Below are positions 8,902-19,133 of a stretch of DNA of 64,000 nt, piece by piece. How positions within the stretch are numbered: position 1 is the first letter of the stretch; each line of letters starts with the position of its first letter. The stretch is from the NCBI GenBank assembly GCA_947450765.1, contig CANFXC010000006.1, positions 1 to 64,000 of the forward strand, written 5' to 3'. This stretch comes from Comamonadaceae bacterium. Lineage in GTDB: Bacteria > Pseudomonadota > Gammaproteobacteria > Burkholderiales > Burkholderiaceae_C. The notes under the pieces were generated by a model. The model saw only the letters and a list, made by a program, of their open reading frames with translations, had not been told where the DNA came from and searched no databases. The position numbers and the translations under genes were made by a program.

Positions 8902-10683
8902 ATGGAAATCTCCAAAGCGGAAATCGCTTCCGCCGCAGCTGCCTTGCAGCATGCCGACGACAAACACCCCGAGCTCATGGGCTCCGAAATTCTGGTCCGC
9001 GCACTCCAGCTTGAAAACGTCAAGCACATTTGGGGTTACCCCGGCGGTGCAGTTCTCTACATTTACGACGCGTTTTACAAACAAGACACGATTCAGCACG
9101 TGCTGGTCCGCCATGAGCAGGCTGCCGTTCACGCTGCTGATGGTTACGCCCGCGCCACCGGCGAAGTCGGCGTCGCGCTGGTGACGTCCGGCCCGGGTGT
9201 GACGAATGCCGTCACCGGTATTGCGACAGCTTATATGGACAGCATCCCGATGGTCATCATCACCGGTCAAGTGCCCACGCACGCGATTGGTCTGGATGCC
9301 TTTCAGGAGTGCGATACCGTTGGCATCACCCGCCCGATCGTCAAGCACAACTTCCTCGTCAAGGACGTGCGTGATTTGGCCGAAACGCTCAAGAAAGCCT
9401 TTCATATCGCTCGCACCGGACGTCCGGGCCCGGTGGTTGTGGACATTCCGAAAGACGTTTCCTTCAAGAAGTGCGCTTTTCACTACCCGGACACGGTTGA
9501 GATGCGCAGCTATAACCCGGTGCGTAAGGGTCACACGGGACAAATCCGCAAGGCCTTGCAGTTGCTGTTGGCGGCCAAGCGTCCCTACATTTACACCGGC
9601 GGCGGTGTGCTGCTGAGCAATGCCTCAGAAGAGTTGCGCACGCTGGTGAATATGCTCGGTTATCCGTGCACCAACACCTTGATGGGCTTGGGTGCGTTCC
9701 CGGCCAGCGACCCGAAGTTTCTGGGCATGTTGGGCATGCACGGCACGGTCGAGGCCAACAATGCCATGCAGCACTGCGACGTTTTGCTGGCTGTGGGTGC
9801 CCGTTTTGACGACCGCGTGATTGGCAACCCCAAGCACTTTGCGCAAAACGAACGCAAGATCATTCACATTGACATTGACCCGTCCAGCATCTCGAAGCGC
9901 GTCAAGGTCGATGTGCCCATCGTTGGTGACGTCAAGGACGTATTGACCGAACTGATCGCCATGATCCGTGAGTCGGGTCTCAAGCCTGACGCGAATGCCT
10001 TGGGCGGCTGGTGGGACACCATTGCCGGTTGGCGCAAGCGTGACTGCATGAAGTACAGCCTCGGCAGTGGCGATGTGATCAAGCCGCAGTATGTGGTCGA
10101 AACCCTCTGGAACATGACCAAGGACGCCGACACGTACATCACTTCTGATGTGGGTCAGCATCAGATGTGGGCCGCGCAATACTACAAGTTTGACGAGCCG
10201 CGCCGCTGGATCAACTCGGGTGGCTTGGGTACGATGGGTGTGGGCATTCCGTACGCTATGGGCGTCAAACTGGCCAGGCCGGACAGCGAAGTTTTCTGCG
10301 TCACCGGTGAAGGCTCGGTGCAGATGTGCATCCAAGAACTCTCGACTTGCTTGCAGTACAACACGCCGATCAAGATCGTCGCGCTGAACAACCGCTATCT
10401 CGGCATGGTGCGCCAGTGGCAGCAAGTTGAGTACGCCGGCCGCTACAGCAGCAGCTACATGGACGCACTGCCCGACTTCGTCAAACTGGCTGAGGCTTAC
10501 GGCCACGTCGGCATGCTCATTGAGCGTCCTGAGGATGTGGAGCCAGCCTTGCGTGAAGCGCGCCGGTTGAAGGACCGCACGGTGTTCATGGACTTCCGCA
10601 CGGACCCGACCGAGAACGTCTTCCCGATGGTTCAGGCCGGCAAGGGCATCACTGAAATGCTGCTGGGGAGCGAAGACCTTTAA
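8902..10683 (+). CDS. ilvB: Acetolactate synthase large subunit
   Basis: 593 aa; WGYPGGAVLYIYDA, VTSGPGVTNAVTGIATAYMDSIP, TPP-binding C-terminal domain. Confidence 0.96.
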   Translation: MEISKAEIASAAAALQHADDKHPELMGSEILVRALQLENVKHIWGYPGGAVLYIYDAFYKQDTIQHVLVRHEQAAVHAADGYARATGEVGVALVTSGPGVTNAVTGIATAYMDSIPMVIITGQVPTHAIGLDAFQECDTVGITRPIVKHNFLVKDVRDLAETLKKAFHIARTGRPGPVVVDIPKDVSFKKCAFHYPDTVEMRSYNPVRKGHTGQIRKALQLLLAAKRPYIYTGGGVLLSNASEELRTLVNMLGYPCTNTLMGLGAFPASDPKFLGMLGMHGTVEANNAMQHCDVLLAVGARFDDRVIGNPKHFAQNERKIIHIDIDPSSISKRVKVDVPIVGDVKDVLTELIAMIRESGLKPDANALGGWWDTIAGWRKRDCMKYSLGSGDVIKPQYVVETLWNMTKDADTYITSDVGQHQMWAAQYYKFDEPRRWINSGGLGTMGVGIPYAMGVKLARPDSEVFCVTGEGSVQMCIQELSTCLQYNTPIKIVALNNRYLGMVRQWQQVEYAGRYSSSYMDALPDFVKLAEAYGHVGMLIERPEDVEPALREARRLKDRTVFMDFRTDPTENVFPMVQAGKGITEMLLGSEDL

Positions 10684-10684
10684 G

Positions 10685-10709
10685 TTCTAAAGCGCTTGCC
10701 GCTTTAGTC
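10685..10709 (+). other. Stem-loop directly after the ilvB stop codon
   Basis: CTAAAGCG-CTTGC-CGCTTTAG (10687-10707), perfect 8-bp stem, no U-tract. Confidence 0.6.
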
Positions 10710-10730
10710 AAACGAGGCGTTGAGGCCGTG

Positions 10731-10853
10731 ATGGCTTATTCGCCTTGCCCCATTTTGTCCATTGACCCGATTCAAGACGAATCTATTGCCTGCCAAGCCT
10801 GCACATTACCGTGTGCAGGGGAGGGCAGCGAAAAGAGGAATCCATTCTTATGA
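10731..10853 (+). CDS. Candidate 40-aa Cys-rich small ORF translationally coupled to ilvH
   Basis: ATG 10731 preceded by GAGG; MAYSPCPILSIDPIQDESIACQACTLPCAGEGSEKRNPFL*; stop TGA overlaps the ilvH ATG (ATGA). Confidence 0.4.
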   Translation: MAYSPCPILSIDPIQDESIACQACTLPCAGEGSEKRNPFL

Positions 10854-11341
10854 AACACATCATTGCTGTCCTGCTCGAAAACGAACCCGGTGCGCTGTCG
10901 CGCGTGGTTGGTCTTTTCTCTGCCCGGGGTTACAACATCGAGAGTCTGACCGTGGCACCCACGGAAGACCCCAGCTTGTCGCGCATGACGATCCAGACCA
11001 CGGGTTCGGACGACGTCATTGAGCAGATCACCAAGCACCTGAACCGGCTCATCGAAGTGGTCAAAGTGGTTGATCTGACCGAAGGCGCGTACACCGAGCG
11101 TGAGCTCATGATGGTCAAGGTTCGCGCGGTCGGTAAAGAGCGCGAGGAAATGAAGCGCATGGCGGACATTTTTCGCGGTCGCATCATCGACGTCACCGAG
11201 AAGAGCTACACCATTGAGCTGACCGGCGACCTGACGAAAAACGACGCATTCCTAGAGGCCATTGAGCGCAGTGCCATTTTGGAAACTGTGCGCACGGGCG
11301 CGAGCGGTATTGGCCGGGGTGAGAGAATCCTGCGGGTTTGA
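10850..11341 (+). CDS. ilvH: Acetolactate synthase small subunit
   Basis: MKHIIAVLLENEPGALSRVVGLFSARGYNIESLTV ACT domain. Confidence 0.96.
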   Translation: MKHIIAVLLENEPGALSRVVGLFSARGYNIESLTVAPTEDPSLSRMTIQTTGSDDVIEQITKHLNRLIEVVKVVDLTEGAYTERELMMVKVRAVGKEREEMKRMADIFRGRIIDVTEKSYTIELTGDLTKNDAFLEAIERSAILETVRTGASGIGRGERILRV

Positions 11342-11354
11342 AGTTCAGTTGTCC

Positions 11355-12485
<1,131 letters not shown>

Positions 12486-12520
12486 TGCAGGCCGGGCCTT
12501 TTTGGCCCGGACGGTTATCG

Positions 12521-12555
12521 GAAAAAGCCGCGCAAGCGATTGCGCGGCTTTTTCA
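12521..12555 (+). terminator. Intrinsic terminator downstream of ilvC
   Basis: GAAAAAGCCGCGCAAGCGATTGCGCGGCTTTTTC; an additional GCCGGGCC/GGCCCGG hairpin lies just upstream. Confidence 0.88.
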
Positions 12556-12689
12556 TTTGAAGTCTCATCATGTCAGCTGGATGCATGCGCAAGTGTGGCG
12601 TTTGGTATCCTCCATGCTTGATGGCGTATTGCCTTCGTTAATAAATGCTGCTGACGAACTGGCGGTTAACCCGACCTGGAGCGTGTCCC

Positions 12690-13502
12690 ATGAGTGATGG
12701 TGAAGATTCTGAATTGGCTTCTGGCGAAGTCCTGGCGCGCAAGCGCAGCAAGGGCATTTACATCCTACCCAACCTCTTCACGCTGGCGGCCCTGTTCGGT
12801 GGTTTTTATGCCATCGTGATGGCCATGAACGGCCGCTTCGACCAAGCCGCTATTGGCGTTTTTTGTGCCATGGTGCTAGACAGTCTGGATGGTCGCGTGG
12901 CGCGCATGACGAACACGCAGAGCGCCTTTGGTGAGCAGATGGATTCGCTGTCGGACATGGTGTCTTTTGGTGCCGCTCCGGCTTTGATCGCTTACGTGTG
13001 GGCCTTGACCAGCCTCGGGCGTTGGGGCTGGATTGCGGCGTTTGTTTATTGCGCTTGTGCCGCCTTGAGGCTGGCGCGCTTCAACGTCAATACCGCCGTC
13101 GTTGACAAACGGTTTTTCCAAGGTTTGCCTTCGCCTGCTGCGGCTGCGTTGGTGGCCGGCTTCATCTGGTTGTTGACTGACCTAGGTGTGAGCGGTCAAG
13201 AAGTCCGCTGGCCCATGTTTGCCCTGATGCTCTATTCGGGCTTGACCATGGTCACCAACGTCCCTTTTTACAGTTTCAAGGATTTGAGCTTGAAGCGTAG
13301 CGTGCCCTTCGTGGTGATCGTGGCGATTGCGTTAGGCATTGCGGTGATCAACATTCATCCCCCCATCGTGATGTTTGCATTGTTCGTGGTGTACGGCTTT
13401 TCGGGCTATGCACTGTACGGCTGGCGCAAAACCAAGGGCTTGCAGACCAGCGTGATTTCAACCTCAACGGATGAACCCGACGAACGCGGTTTGCACAAAT
13501 AA
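12690..13502 (+). CDS. pssA: CDP-diacylglycerol--serine O-phosphatidyltransferase
   Basis: YILPNLFTLAALFGGFYAIV, DSLDGRVARMTNTQSAFGEQMDSLSDMVSFG CDP-alcohol transferase motif. Confidence 0.94.
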   Translation: MSDGEDSELASGEVLARKRSKGIYILPNLFTLAALFGGFYAIVMAMNGRFDQAAIGVFCAMVLDSLDGRVARMTNTQSAFGEQMDSLSDMVSFGAAPALIAYVWALTSLGRWGWIAAFVYCACAALRLARFNVNTAVVDKRFFQGLPSPAAAALVAGFIWLLTDLGVSGQEVRWPMFALMLYSGLTMVTNVPFYSFKDLSLKRSVPFVVIVAIALGIAVINIHPPIVMFALFVVYGFSGYALYGWRKTKGLQTSVISTSTDEPDERGLHK

Positions 13503-13527
13503 AGCCATACCGGTGATCGTTCTTGTC

Positions 13528-13556
13528 TTGACCGATCGCCCAAATTTTGTGATACA
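13528..13556 (+). promoter_or_regulatory. Candidate sigma-70 promoter for the leuA leader transcript
   Basis: TTGACC (13528-13533), 17-nt spacer, TGT-GATACA extended -10-like box (13551-13556). Confidence 0.45.
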
Positions 13557-13565
13557 TTGTTTGCT

Positions 13566-13619
13566 ATGAATTTGATTTCGCTTGCCCTACTACTACCTCC
13601 CTGCGGGCGGAGACGGTAG
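13566..13619 (+). CDS. Leucine leader peptide MNLISLALLLPPCGRRR*
   Basis: 17-codon ORF with 5 Leu codons, including three consecutive CTA; followed by an intrinsic terminator and then leuA. Confidence 0.82.
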   Translation: MNLISLALLLPPCGRRR

Positions 13620-13639
13620 CGCGCACGCGTTATCCCATC

Positions 13640-13674
13640 AACGGCCCGTCTGCATTAGCAACGGGCCGTTTTTC
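13640..13674 (+). terminator. Attenuator terminator upstream of leuA
   Basis: AACGGCCCGT-CTGCATTAGC-AACGGGCCGTTTTTC: GC-rich stem followed by a U-tract. Confidence 0.82.
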
Positions 13675-13724
13675 ATTGGCAAGTCGGTTTTTTGTTTTTT
13701 ACTTTTCACACTGTCGAGATAAAA

Positions 13725-15428
13725 ATGTTGAACACACCCTCAAGCAAATACAAAGCCTTCCCGCCGGTTCATTTGACCGACCGTACTTGGCCAGATGCCG
13801 TGCTGACTGCCGCGCCGATCTGGTGCAGTGTCGATTTGCGGGACGGCAACCAAGCCTTGATTGAGCCGATGGACATTCCCCGCAAGCTCAAGATGTTCGA
13901 GATGCTGGTGAAGATCGGCTTCAAAGAAATTGAAGTGGGTTTTCCATCTGCTTCTCAAACAGAATTTGACTTTTTGCGCCGCCTGATCGACGAGAACCTG
14001 ATCCCGGATGACGTCACGATTCAAGTGCTGACGCAGGCGCGCGAGCCCTTAATTCGGCGCACGTTTGAAGCGCTCCAAGGTGCCAAGAAAGCCATCGTCC
14101 ACCTGTACAACGCAACAGCACCTGTCATGCGCCGGGTCGTGCTTGGCATGAATGAAGACGAGATCGTTGCTTTGGCCATTGCCAACGCTCGTTTGTTTCA
14201 GCAACTGGCTGCAGCGCAACCGGCGACGCGCTGGACTTTTCAATACTCGCCTGAGATGTGGTCGGGCACCGAGCTGGCATTTTCAAAACGCGTGGTCGAT
14301 GCCGTCACTGACGTGTGGCAACCGACACCCGAGCACAAGTGCATCATCAACTTGCCATCGACGGTCGAGCATTCAACGCCGAATATTTTTGCCGACATGA
14401 TGGAGTGGATGCATCGGCATCTGGCGCGGCGTGACGCGATCGTGATCTCAGTTCATCCGCACAACGACCGCGGCACAGGCACAGCCGCAGGCGAGTTGGC
14501 GTTGATGGCTGGTGCAGATCGGATTGAAGGCTGTTTGTTTGGCAATGGCGAGCGGACCGGCAATGTCGATCTGGTCAATATCGCGCTGAATCTTTACACC
14601 CAGGGCGTCTCGCCCGGCCTCGATTTTTCGGACATCGATGAAGTGCGGCGAACGGTCGAGTATTGCAACCAGTTGCCGGTGCATCCGCGTCATCCGTATG
14701 CCGGTGATTTGGTTTACACATCGTTCTCCGGCTCGCACCAAGATGCCATTAAAAAAGCCTTCGCCGCGCGTCGTGACGGCGACGTCTGGGACATACCTTA
14801 TTTGCCGATTGACCCGATGGACTTGGGGCGCAGCTATGAGGCTGTCATTCGCGTCAACAGCCAGTCGGGCAAGGGCGGCATTGCCTATTTGCTTGAGCAT
14901 GAATTTGGCCTGGAGTTGCCGCGTCGTCTTCAGATCGAATTCAGTCAAGTGGTGCAGAGCGTGATGGACGCCAGTGGCAAAGAACTCACAGCGCAGGACC
15001 TGTTCGACTTGTTTCAGACCACCTATGGTGTGCAGACCGTGGTCGCCCCTGAGCGCCTGATGATTGAAGAAAGCACGCGGCCTGAAGGCAAGGTTTTTAG
15101 CATCAAGGCCGACGTGCGCTTGGGTACCCAGGTCCACGCCATTCACGGCAGCGGCACCGGACCCATAGACGCCTTTGTGGCGGGTCTGATGGCGGCGACC
15201 GGGCAGCTGATTCGCGTGCTTGATTACCGCGAACATTCGATCGGATCGGGCGCGAGCGCACAGGCCGTGGCTTACCTCGAATTGCGCATCAATGAGGAGA
15301 CGCTTTTCGGCGTCGGTATGGATGGCAACATCGTCTCGGCTTCACTCAAGGCCATTGTTTCAGGGCTGCAGCGAAGTCAGGCTGGACGCGGCAATTTAGC
15401 CTCTGTCAGCGCTACCATTGCAGATTGA
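13725..15428 (+). CDS. leuA: 2-isopropylmalate synthase, long (LeuA type 2) form
   Basis: [50 protein letters not shown]; about 567 aa. Confidence 0.93.
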   Translation: MLNTPSSKYKAFPPVHLTDRTWPDAVLTAAPIWCSVDLRDGNQALIEPMDIPRKLKMFEMLVKIGFKEIEVGFPSASQTEFDFLRRLIDENLIPDDVTIQVLTQAREPLIRRTFEALQGAKKAIVHLYNATAPVMRRVVLGMNEDEIVALAIANARLFQQLAAAQPATRWTFQYSPEMWSGTELAFSKRVVDAVTDVWQPTPEHKCIINLPSTVEHSTPNIFADMMEWMHRHLARRDAIVISVHPHNDRGTGTAAGELALMAGADRIEGCLFGNGERTGNVDLVNIALNLYTQGVSPGLDFSDIDEVRRTVEYCNQLPVHPRHPYAGDLVYTSFSGSHQDAIKKAFAARRDGDVWDIPYLPIDPMDLGRSYEAVIRVNSQSGKGGIAYLLEHEFGLELPRRLQIEFSQVVQSVMDASGKELTAQDLFDLFQTTYGVQTVVAPERLMIEESTRPEGKVFSIKADVRLGTQVHAIHGSGTGPIDAFVAGLMAATGQLIRVLDYREHSIGSGASAQAVAYLELRINEETLFGVGMDGNIVSASLKAIVSGLQRSQAGRGNLASVSATIAD

Positions 15429-15466
15429 CGGATTGAATAAGCTCAGCAGACTTCAGGAGACACGAC

Positions 15467-17005
15467 ATGGCCGATAAATTGATTATTTTTGATACCACCT
15501 TGCGCGATGGTGAACAATCTCCGGGTGCGTCCATGACCCGTGACGAAAAGCTGCGCATTGCACGCCAGCTTGAGCGACTCAAAGTCGATGTGATCGAGGC
15601 TGGTTTTGCTGCCAGCTCGAACGGTGATTTTGAGGCCGTGCAGGCGATCGCCAATGCGATCAAGGACTCGACGATCTGCTCGTTGGCACGCGCCAATGAC
15701 CGCGATATTTCACGCGCTGCTGAAGCCCTGAAAGGCGCACGTTCAGCGCGTATTCACACCTTCATCGCCACCAGCGCCCTGCACATGGAGAAGAAGCTTC
15801 GCATGACGCCAGAGCAGGTGTTGGAGCAGGCCAAACTGTCTGTGCGATTTGCGCGCAATTTGGTGGCTGATGTTGAGTTCAGCCCGGAAGACGGCTACCG
15901 CAGCGACATCGATTACCTGTGCCGCGTGATCGAAGCTGTTATCCAAGAAGGTGCGACCACCATCAACGTGCCCGACACCGTGGGTTATGCCGTGCCGGAG
16001 CTTTATGGCAACTTCATCAAGACACTGCGTGAGCGCGTGCCCAACAGCGACAAGGCGATCTGGTCGGTGCATTGTCACAACGACCTCGGCATGGCGGTGG
16101 CCAATTCCTTGGCCGGCGTGATGATTGGCGGTGCACGCCAAGTCGAGTGCACCATCAATGGCTTGGGTGAACGTGCTGGCAATTGCGCACTTGAAGAAAT
16201 CGTCATGGCTGTGAAAACGCGTCGTGATTACTTCAATCTCGACATGAATGTCGATGCCTTGCAGATTCTGGCGGCCAGCCGGATGGTCAGTCAGACAACC
16301 GGTTTTGTGGTGCAGCCTAACAAAGCTGTGGTCGGCGCCAACGCCTTCGCCCATGCCTCCGGCATCCATCAGGACGGCATGCTCAAGGCCCGTGAAACTT
16401 ACGAGATCATGCGCGCCGAAGATGTCGGCTGGACAGCCAGTAAGATCATCTTGGGTAAGCTCAGCGGCCGTAACGCTTTCAAGCAGCGCTTGCTAGACCT
16501 CGGCGTGCAGATGGAAAGCGAGACCGACATCAACAACGCCTTTGCAAAATTCAAGGAGCTGGCTGACCGGAAAAGCGAGATTTTTGATGAAGATATCTTG
16601 GCGCTGGTCAGCGATGCCAGTGTTTTGCAGGAGCGCGAGCCATACGGCTTTGTGGCTTTGTCGCAGCACAGCGAAACCGGTGAGCGCCCGCAAGCCAGTG
16701 TCACCTTCACCGTCAATGGGCAAGAGGTTCAAGGCAACTCAGACGGCAATGGACCGGTTGATGCCTCACTCAAAGCGATTGAAACCCATGTCAAGAGCGG
16801 TGCTGAAATGGTCTTGTACTCGGTCAACGCGATCAGCGGATCGACCGAAAGCCAGGGCGAAGTCACCGTGCGTTTGCAAAGCAGTGGCCGCATCGTTAAC
16901 GGCGTCGGATCTGATCCTGATATCGTCGTGGCATCTGCAAAAGCCTACTTGAGTGCCTTGAGTAAGCTGCACAGCAAGGCTGACCGTGTGCCTGCGCAGG
17001 GTTGA
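15467..17005 (+). CDS. leuA: 2-isopropylmalate synthase, short (LeuA type 1) form
   Basis: [41 protein letters not shown]-terminal LeuA dimerisation/regulatory domain. Confidence 0.95.
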   Translation: MADKLIIFDTTLRDGEQSPGASMTRDEKLRIARQLERLKVDVIEAGFAASSNGDFEAVQAIANAIKDSTICSLARANDRDISRAAEALKGARSARIHTFIATSALHMEKKLRMTPEQVLEQAKLSVRFARNLVADVEFSPEDGYRSDIDYLCRVIEAVIQEGATTINVPDTVGYAVPELYGNFIKTLRERVPNSDKAIWSVHCHNDLGMAVANSLAGVMIGGARQVECTINGLGERAGNCALEEIVMAVKTRRDYFNLDMNVDALQILAASRMVSQTTGFVVQPNKAVVGANAFAHASGIHQDGMLKARETYEIMRAEDVGWTASKIILGKLSGRNAFKQRLLDLGVQMESETDINNAFAKFKELADRKSEIFDEDILALVSDASVLQEREPYGFVALSQHSETGERPQASVTFTVNGQEVQGNSDGNGPVDASLKAIETHVKSGAEMVLYSVNAISGSTESQGEVTVRLQSSGRIVNGVGSDPDIVVASAKAYLSALSKLHSKADRVPAQG

Positions 17006-17237
17006 AATGCATGTTACTTGAGGTCATTGGCGGTAATAGTGTGAAAAAATGGCTTACATTACCCCGACTTTACCGGTGCGATGCTCGCAGGCTTGTCGAT
17101 TCGGAGTCAGCCCATTTTTTACATGAATAAACTCTCGCAAGTTTTTGATATTGCGTGCTTTTTTGTATTTGGATACACTATCGAGCAACCTGCTACACGT
17201 AGTTTTTCATTTTTATACTCAAGAAGACCAACCAACC

Positions 17238-18278
17238 ATGCCTAAAACGACTCTCCAGCGCATTACCCAATTGGTTGGCGTTTGTGTTTTGGGGTTGTCT
17301 TTCATTCTGCCAGCAGCCTATGCTGCCGCAGATGGCGAGCGCCAAGTGTCTAAAAAAACACGTGTCGTCAAAACCAGCTCAACGCGTCAAAAAGTGAAAG
17401 TCCGCAGCTCAAAATCTGTGGTTATCCGTAGCGCGACCCCGCCGAAGTTGTCTTTTGGACAAATCGCTGGTTTACACAGTGCCCTGGATCCGTTGTCACT
17501 CAAATCGAGCGTAGCTCTCGTGATTGACCAAGACACTCAAGAAGTACTGTTCAGCAAAAATGACCATGCTGTGCTGCCGATTGCATCTCTCACCAAGCTC
17601 ATGACAGGCGTGATCATCAGTGGTGCGAACTTGCCGATGGATGACGTGTTGACAGTGACGCAAGACGATGTAGATACCGAAAAAAATAGCAGTTCACGTT
17701 TACGTGTGGGTACGTCGCTGACACGTGGTGAGTTGCTTCATCTGGCGTTGATGTCGAGTGAAAATCGTGCTGCCCATGCGCTTGGCCGGACTTATCCTGG
17801 CGGTCTTCAAACTTTTGTTGCTCTGATGAACGCCAAGGCCAAGATGCTCGGCATGAAGGACACGCGTTATGTCGAACCGACCGGCTTGTCCAGTCTGAAT
17901 CAGTCGAGCGCCCAGGATCTGGCCACTCTCGTCAATGCGGCGCATGCTGATCCCGTGATGCGTGAACTCACAACTTCTTCAGGCTATCAAGTGGCTGTTG
18001 GCCGGCAAACATTGCAATACAACAACACGAATCGCTTGGTGAAGAGTCCGAATTGGGATATCGGCCTACAAAAGACGGGTTACATCACAGAAGCTGGTCA
18101 GTGTCTTGTCATGCAGACGAAGATCGCCGGTCGCAAACTGATCATGGTGTTCCTAGATTCAGCTGGGAAGTTCAGTCGTATAGCGGATGCAGAGCGGGTT
18201 CGTCATTGGGTCGAATCGCTTCCTGTTGCGATTCAAAAAATCAAAGTGGCCGATTCGATCAAACTGACTGATGGCTAA
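17238..18278 (+). CDS. pbpG: D-alanyl-D-alanine endopeptidase / serine hydrolase (PBP7 family)
   Basis: SxxK motif ASLTKLMTG, SSENRAAHALGRTYPGG, QKTGYITEAGQCLVM. Confidence 0.88.
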   Translation: MPKTTLQRITQLVGVCVLGLSFILPAAYAAADGERQVSKKTRVVKTSSTRQKVKVRSSKSVVIRSATPPKLSFGQIAGLHSALDPLSLKSSVALVIDQDTQEVLFSKNDHAVLPIASLTKLMTGVIISGANLPMDDVLTVTQDDVDTEKNSSSRLRVGTSLTRGELLHLALMSSENRAAHALGRTYPGGLQTFVALMNAKAKMLGMKDTRYVEPTGLSSLNQSSAQDLATLVNAAHADPVMRELTTSSGYQVAVGRQTLQYNNTNRLVKSPNWDIGLQKTGYITEAGQCLVMQTKIAGRKLIMVFLDSAGKFSRIADAERVRHWVESLPVAIQKIKVADSIKLTDG

Positions 18279-18291
18279 TCGGCCGAATACG

Positions 18292-19083
18292 TCAAGATTT
18301 CTTTCTTTCTTGGCTATAGCCAAGGCCGACCGAGATTTCATGCGCAGTGGCTTGGAGTTTTGGCAGCCAACTTTCATCCAGCCTATCGGCGGGTGCTGAA
18401 ATAGACAGTCCGGCGATCAACTTGTTCTGATCGTCGTAAATACCGGCTGCCATGCAGCGAACACCCAGTTCCAATTCTTCGTTGTCACGTGCTATGCCAA
18501 GTTGACGTGCTTTGGATAACTCGCGTTCAAGTGCTGTCAGTTGCGTGATGCTGTTGCGCGTATGACCCGGTAGGCCCGTTCGCGTGGCGTAGCTGCGAAG
18601 ACGTTGCGGATCGTCAAATGCCAGAAATAGCTTGCCCACGGATGTCAAATGCAGCGGCGCGTGACCGCCAATAGCGCGAACCACCTGCATACCTGAGCGC
18701 TCGCTGTAAGCCCGCTCCACATACACAATTTCATCACCTTGACGCATACTTAGGTTGACTGGTTGCTGCGTCAGTTTGTGCAGTTCACGCATCGGAATCA
18801 GCGCTGCATCACGCACGCTGAGGCGGGCTTTGACCAAGTTACCCAGCTCCAGCAAGCGCATGCCTAGCCGATAGCTTCCTGCAGCCGGGCGTTCTACAAA
18901 GCGACCGGTTGCCAGGTCGTTCAAAATTCGATGTGCCGTGGAGGGATGCAGGCCGGACTTTTCGCTGATTTCCTTGAGAGAAACAGATTCTTCACGTCCC
19001 GCGAGTATTTCGAGCAAAGTGAACATGCGTCCAATCACCTGAACTGTCGGGGTCGCTAGTGTGCTGGTATCGGAATTTTTCAT
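18292..19083 (-). CDS. IclR family transcriptional regulator
   Basis: 263 aa; wHTH SLKEISEKSGLHPSTAHRILNDL and IclR effector domain. Confidence 0.93.
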   Translation of the reverse strand: MKNSDTSTLATPTVQVIGRMFTLLEILAGREESVSLKEISEKSGLHPSTAHRILNDLATGRFVERPAAGSYRLGMRLLELGNLVKARLSVRDAALIPMRELHKLTQQPVNLSMRQGDEIVYVERAYSERSGMQVVRAIGGHAPLHLTSVGKLFLAFDDPQRLRSYATRTGLPGHTRNSITQLTALERELSKARQLGIARDNEELELGVRCMAAGIYDDQNKLIAGLSISAPADRLDESWLPKLQATAHEISVGLGYSQERKKS

Positions 19084-19133
19084 GTGGCAACCTTTGCCTG
19101 CATTTTACTTTGTGAAATTTGTGTCTGCGCCCT

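Noticed and set aside
14448-15236. 262-aa minus-strand ORF antisense to leuA
   Set aside because: Shadow ORF; the sense strand encodes conserved LeuA.
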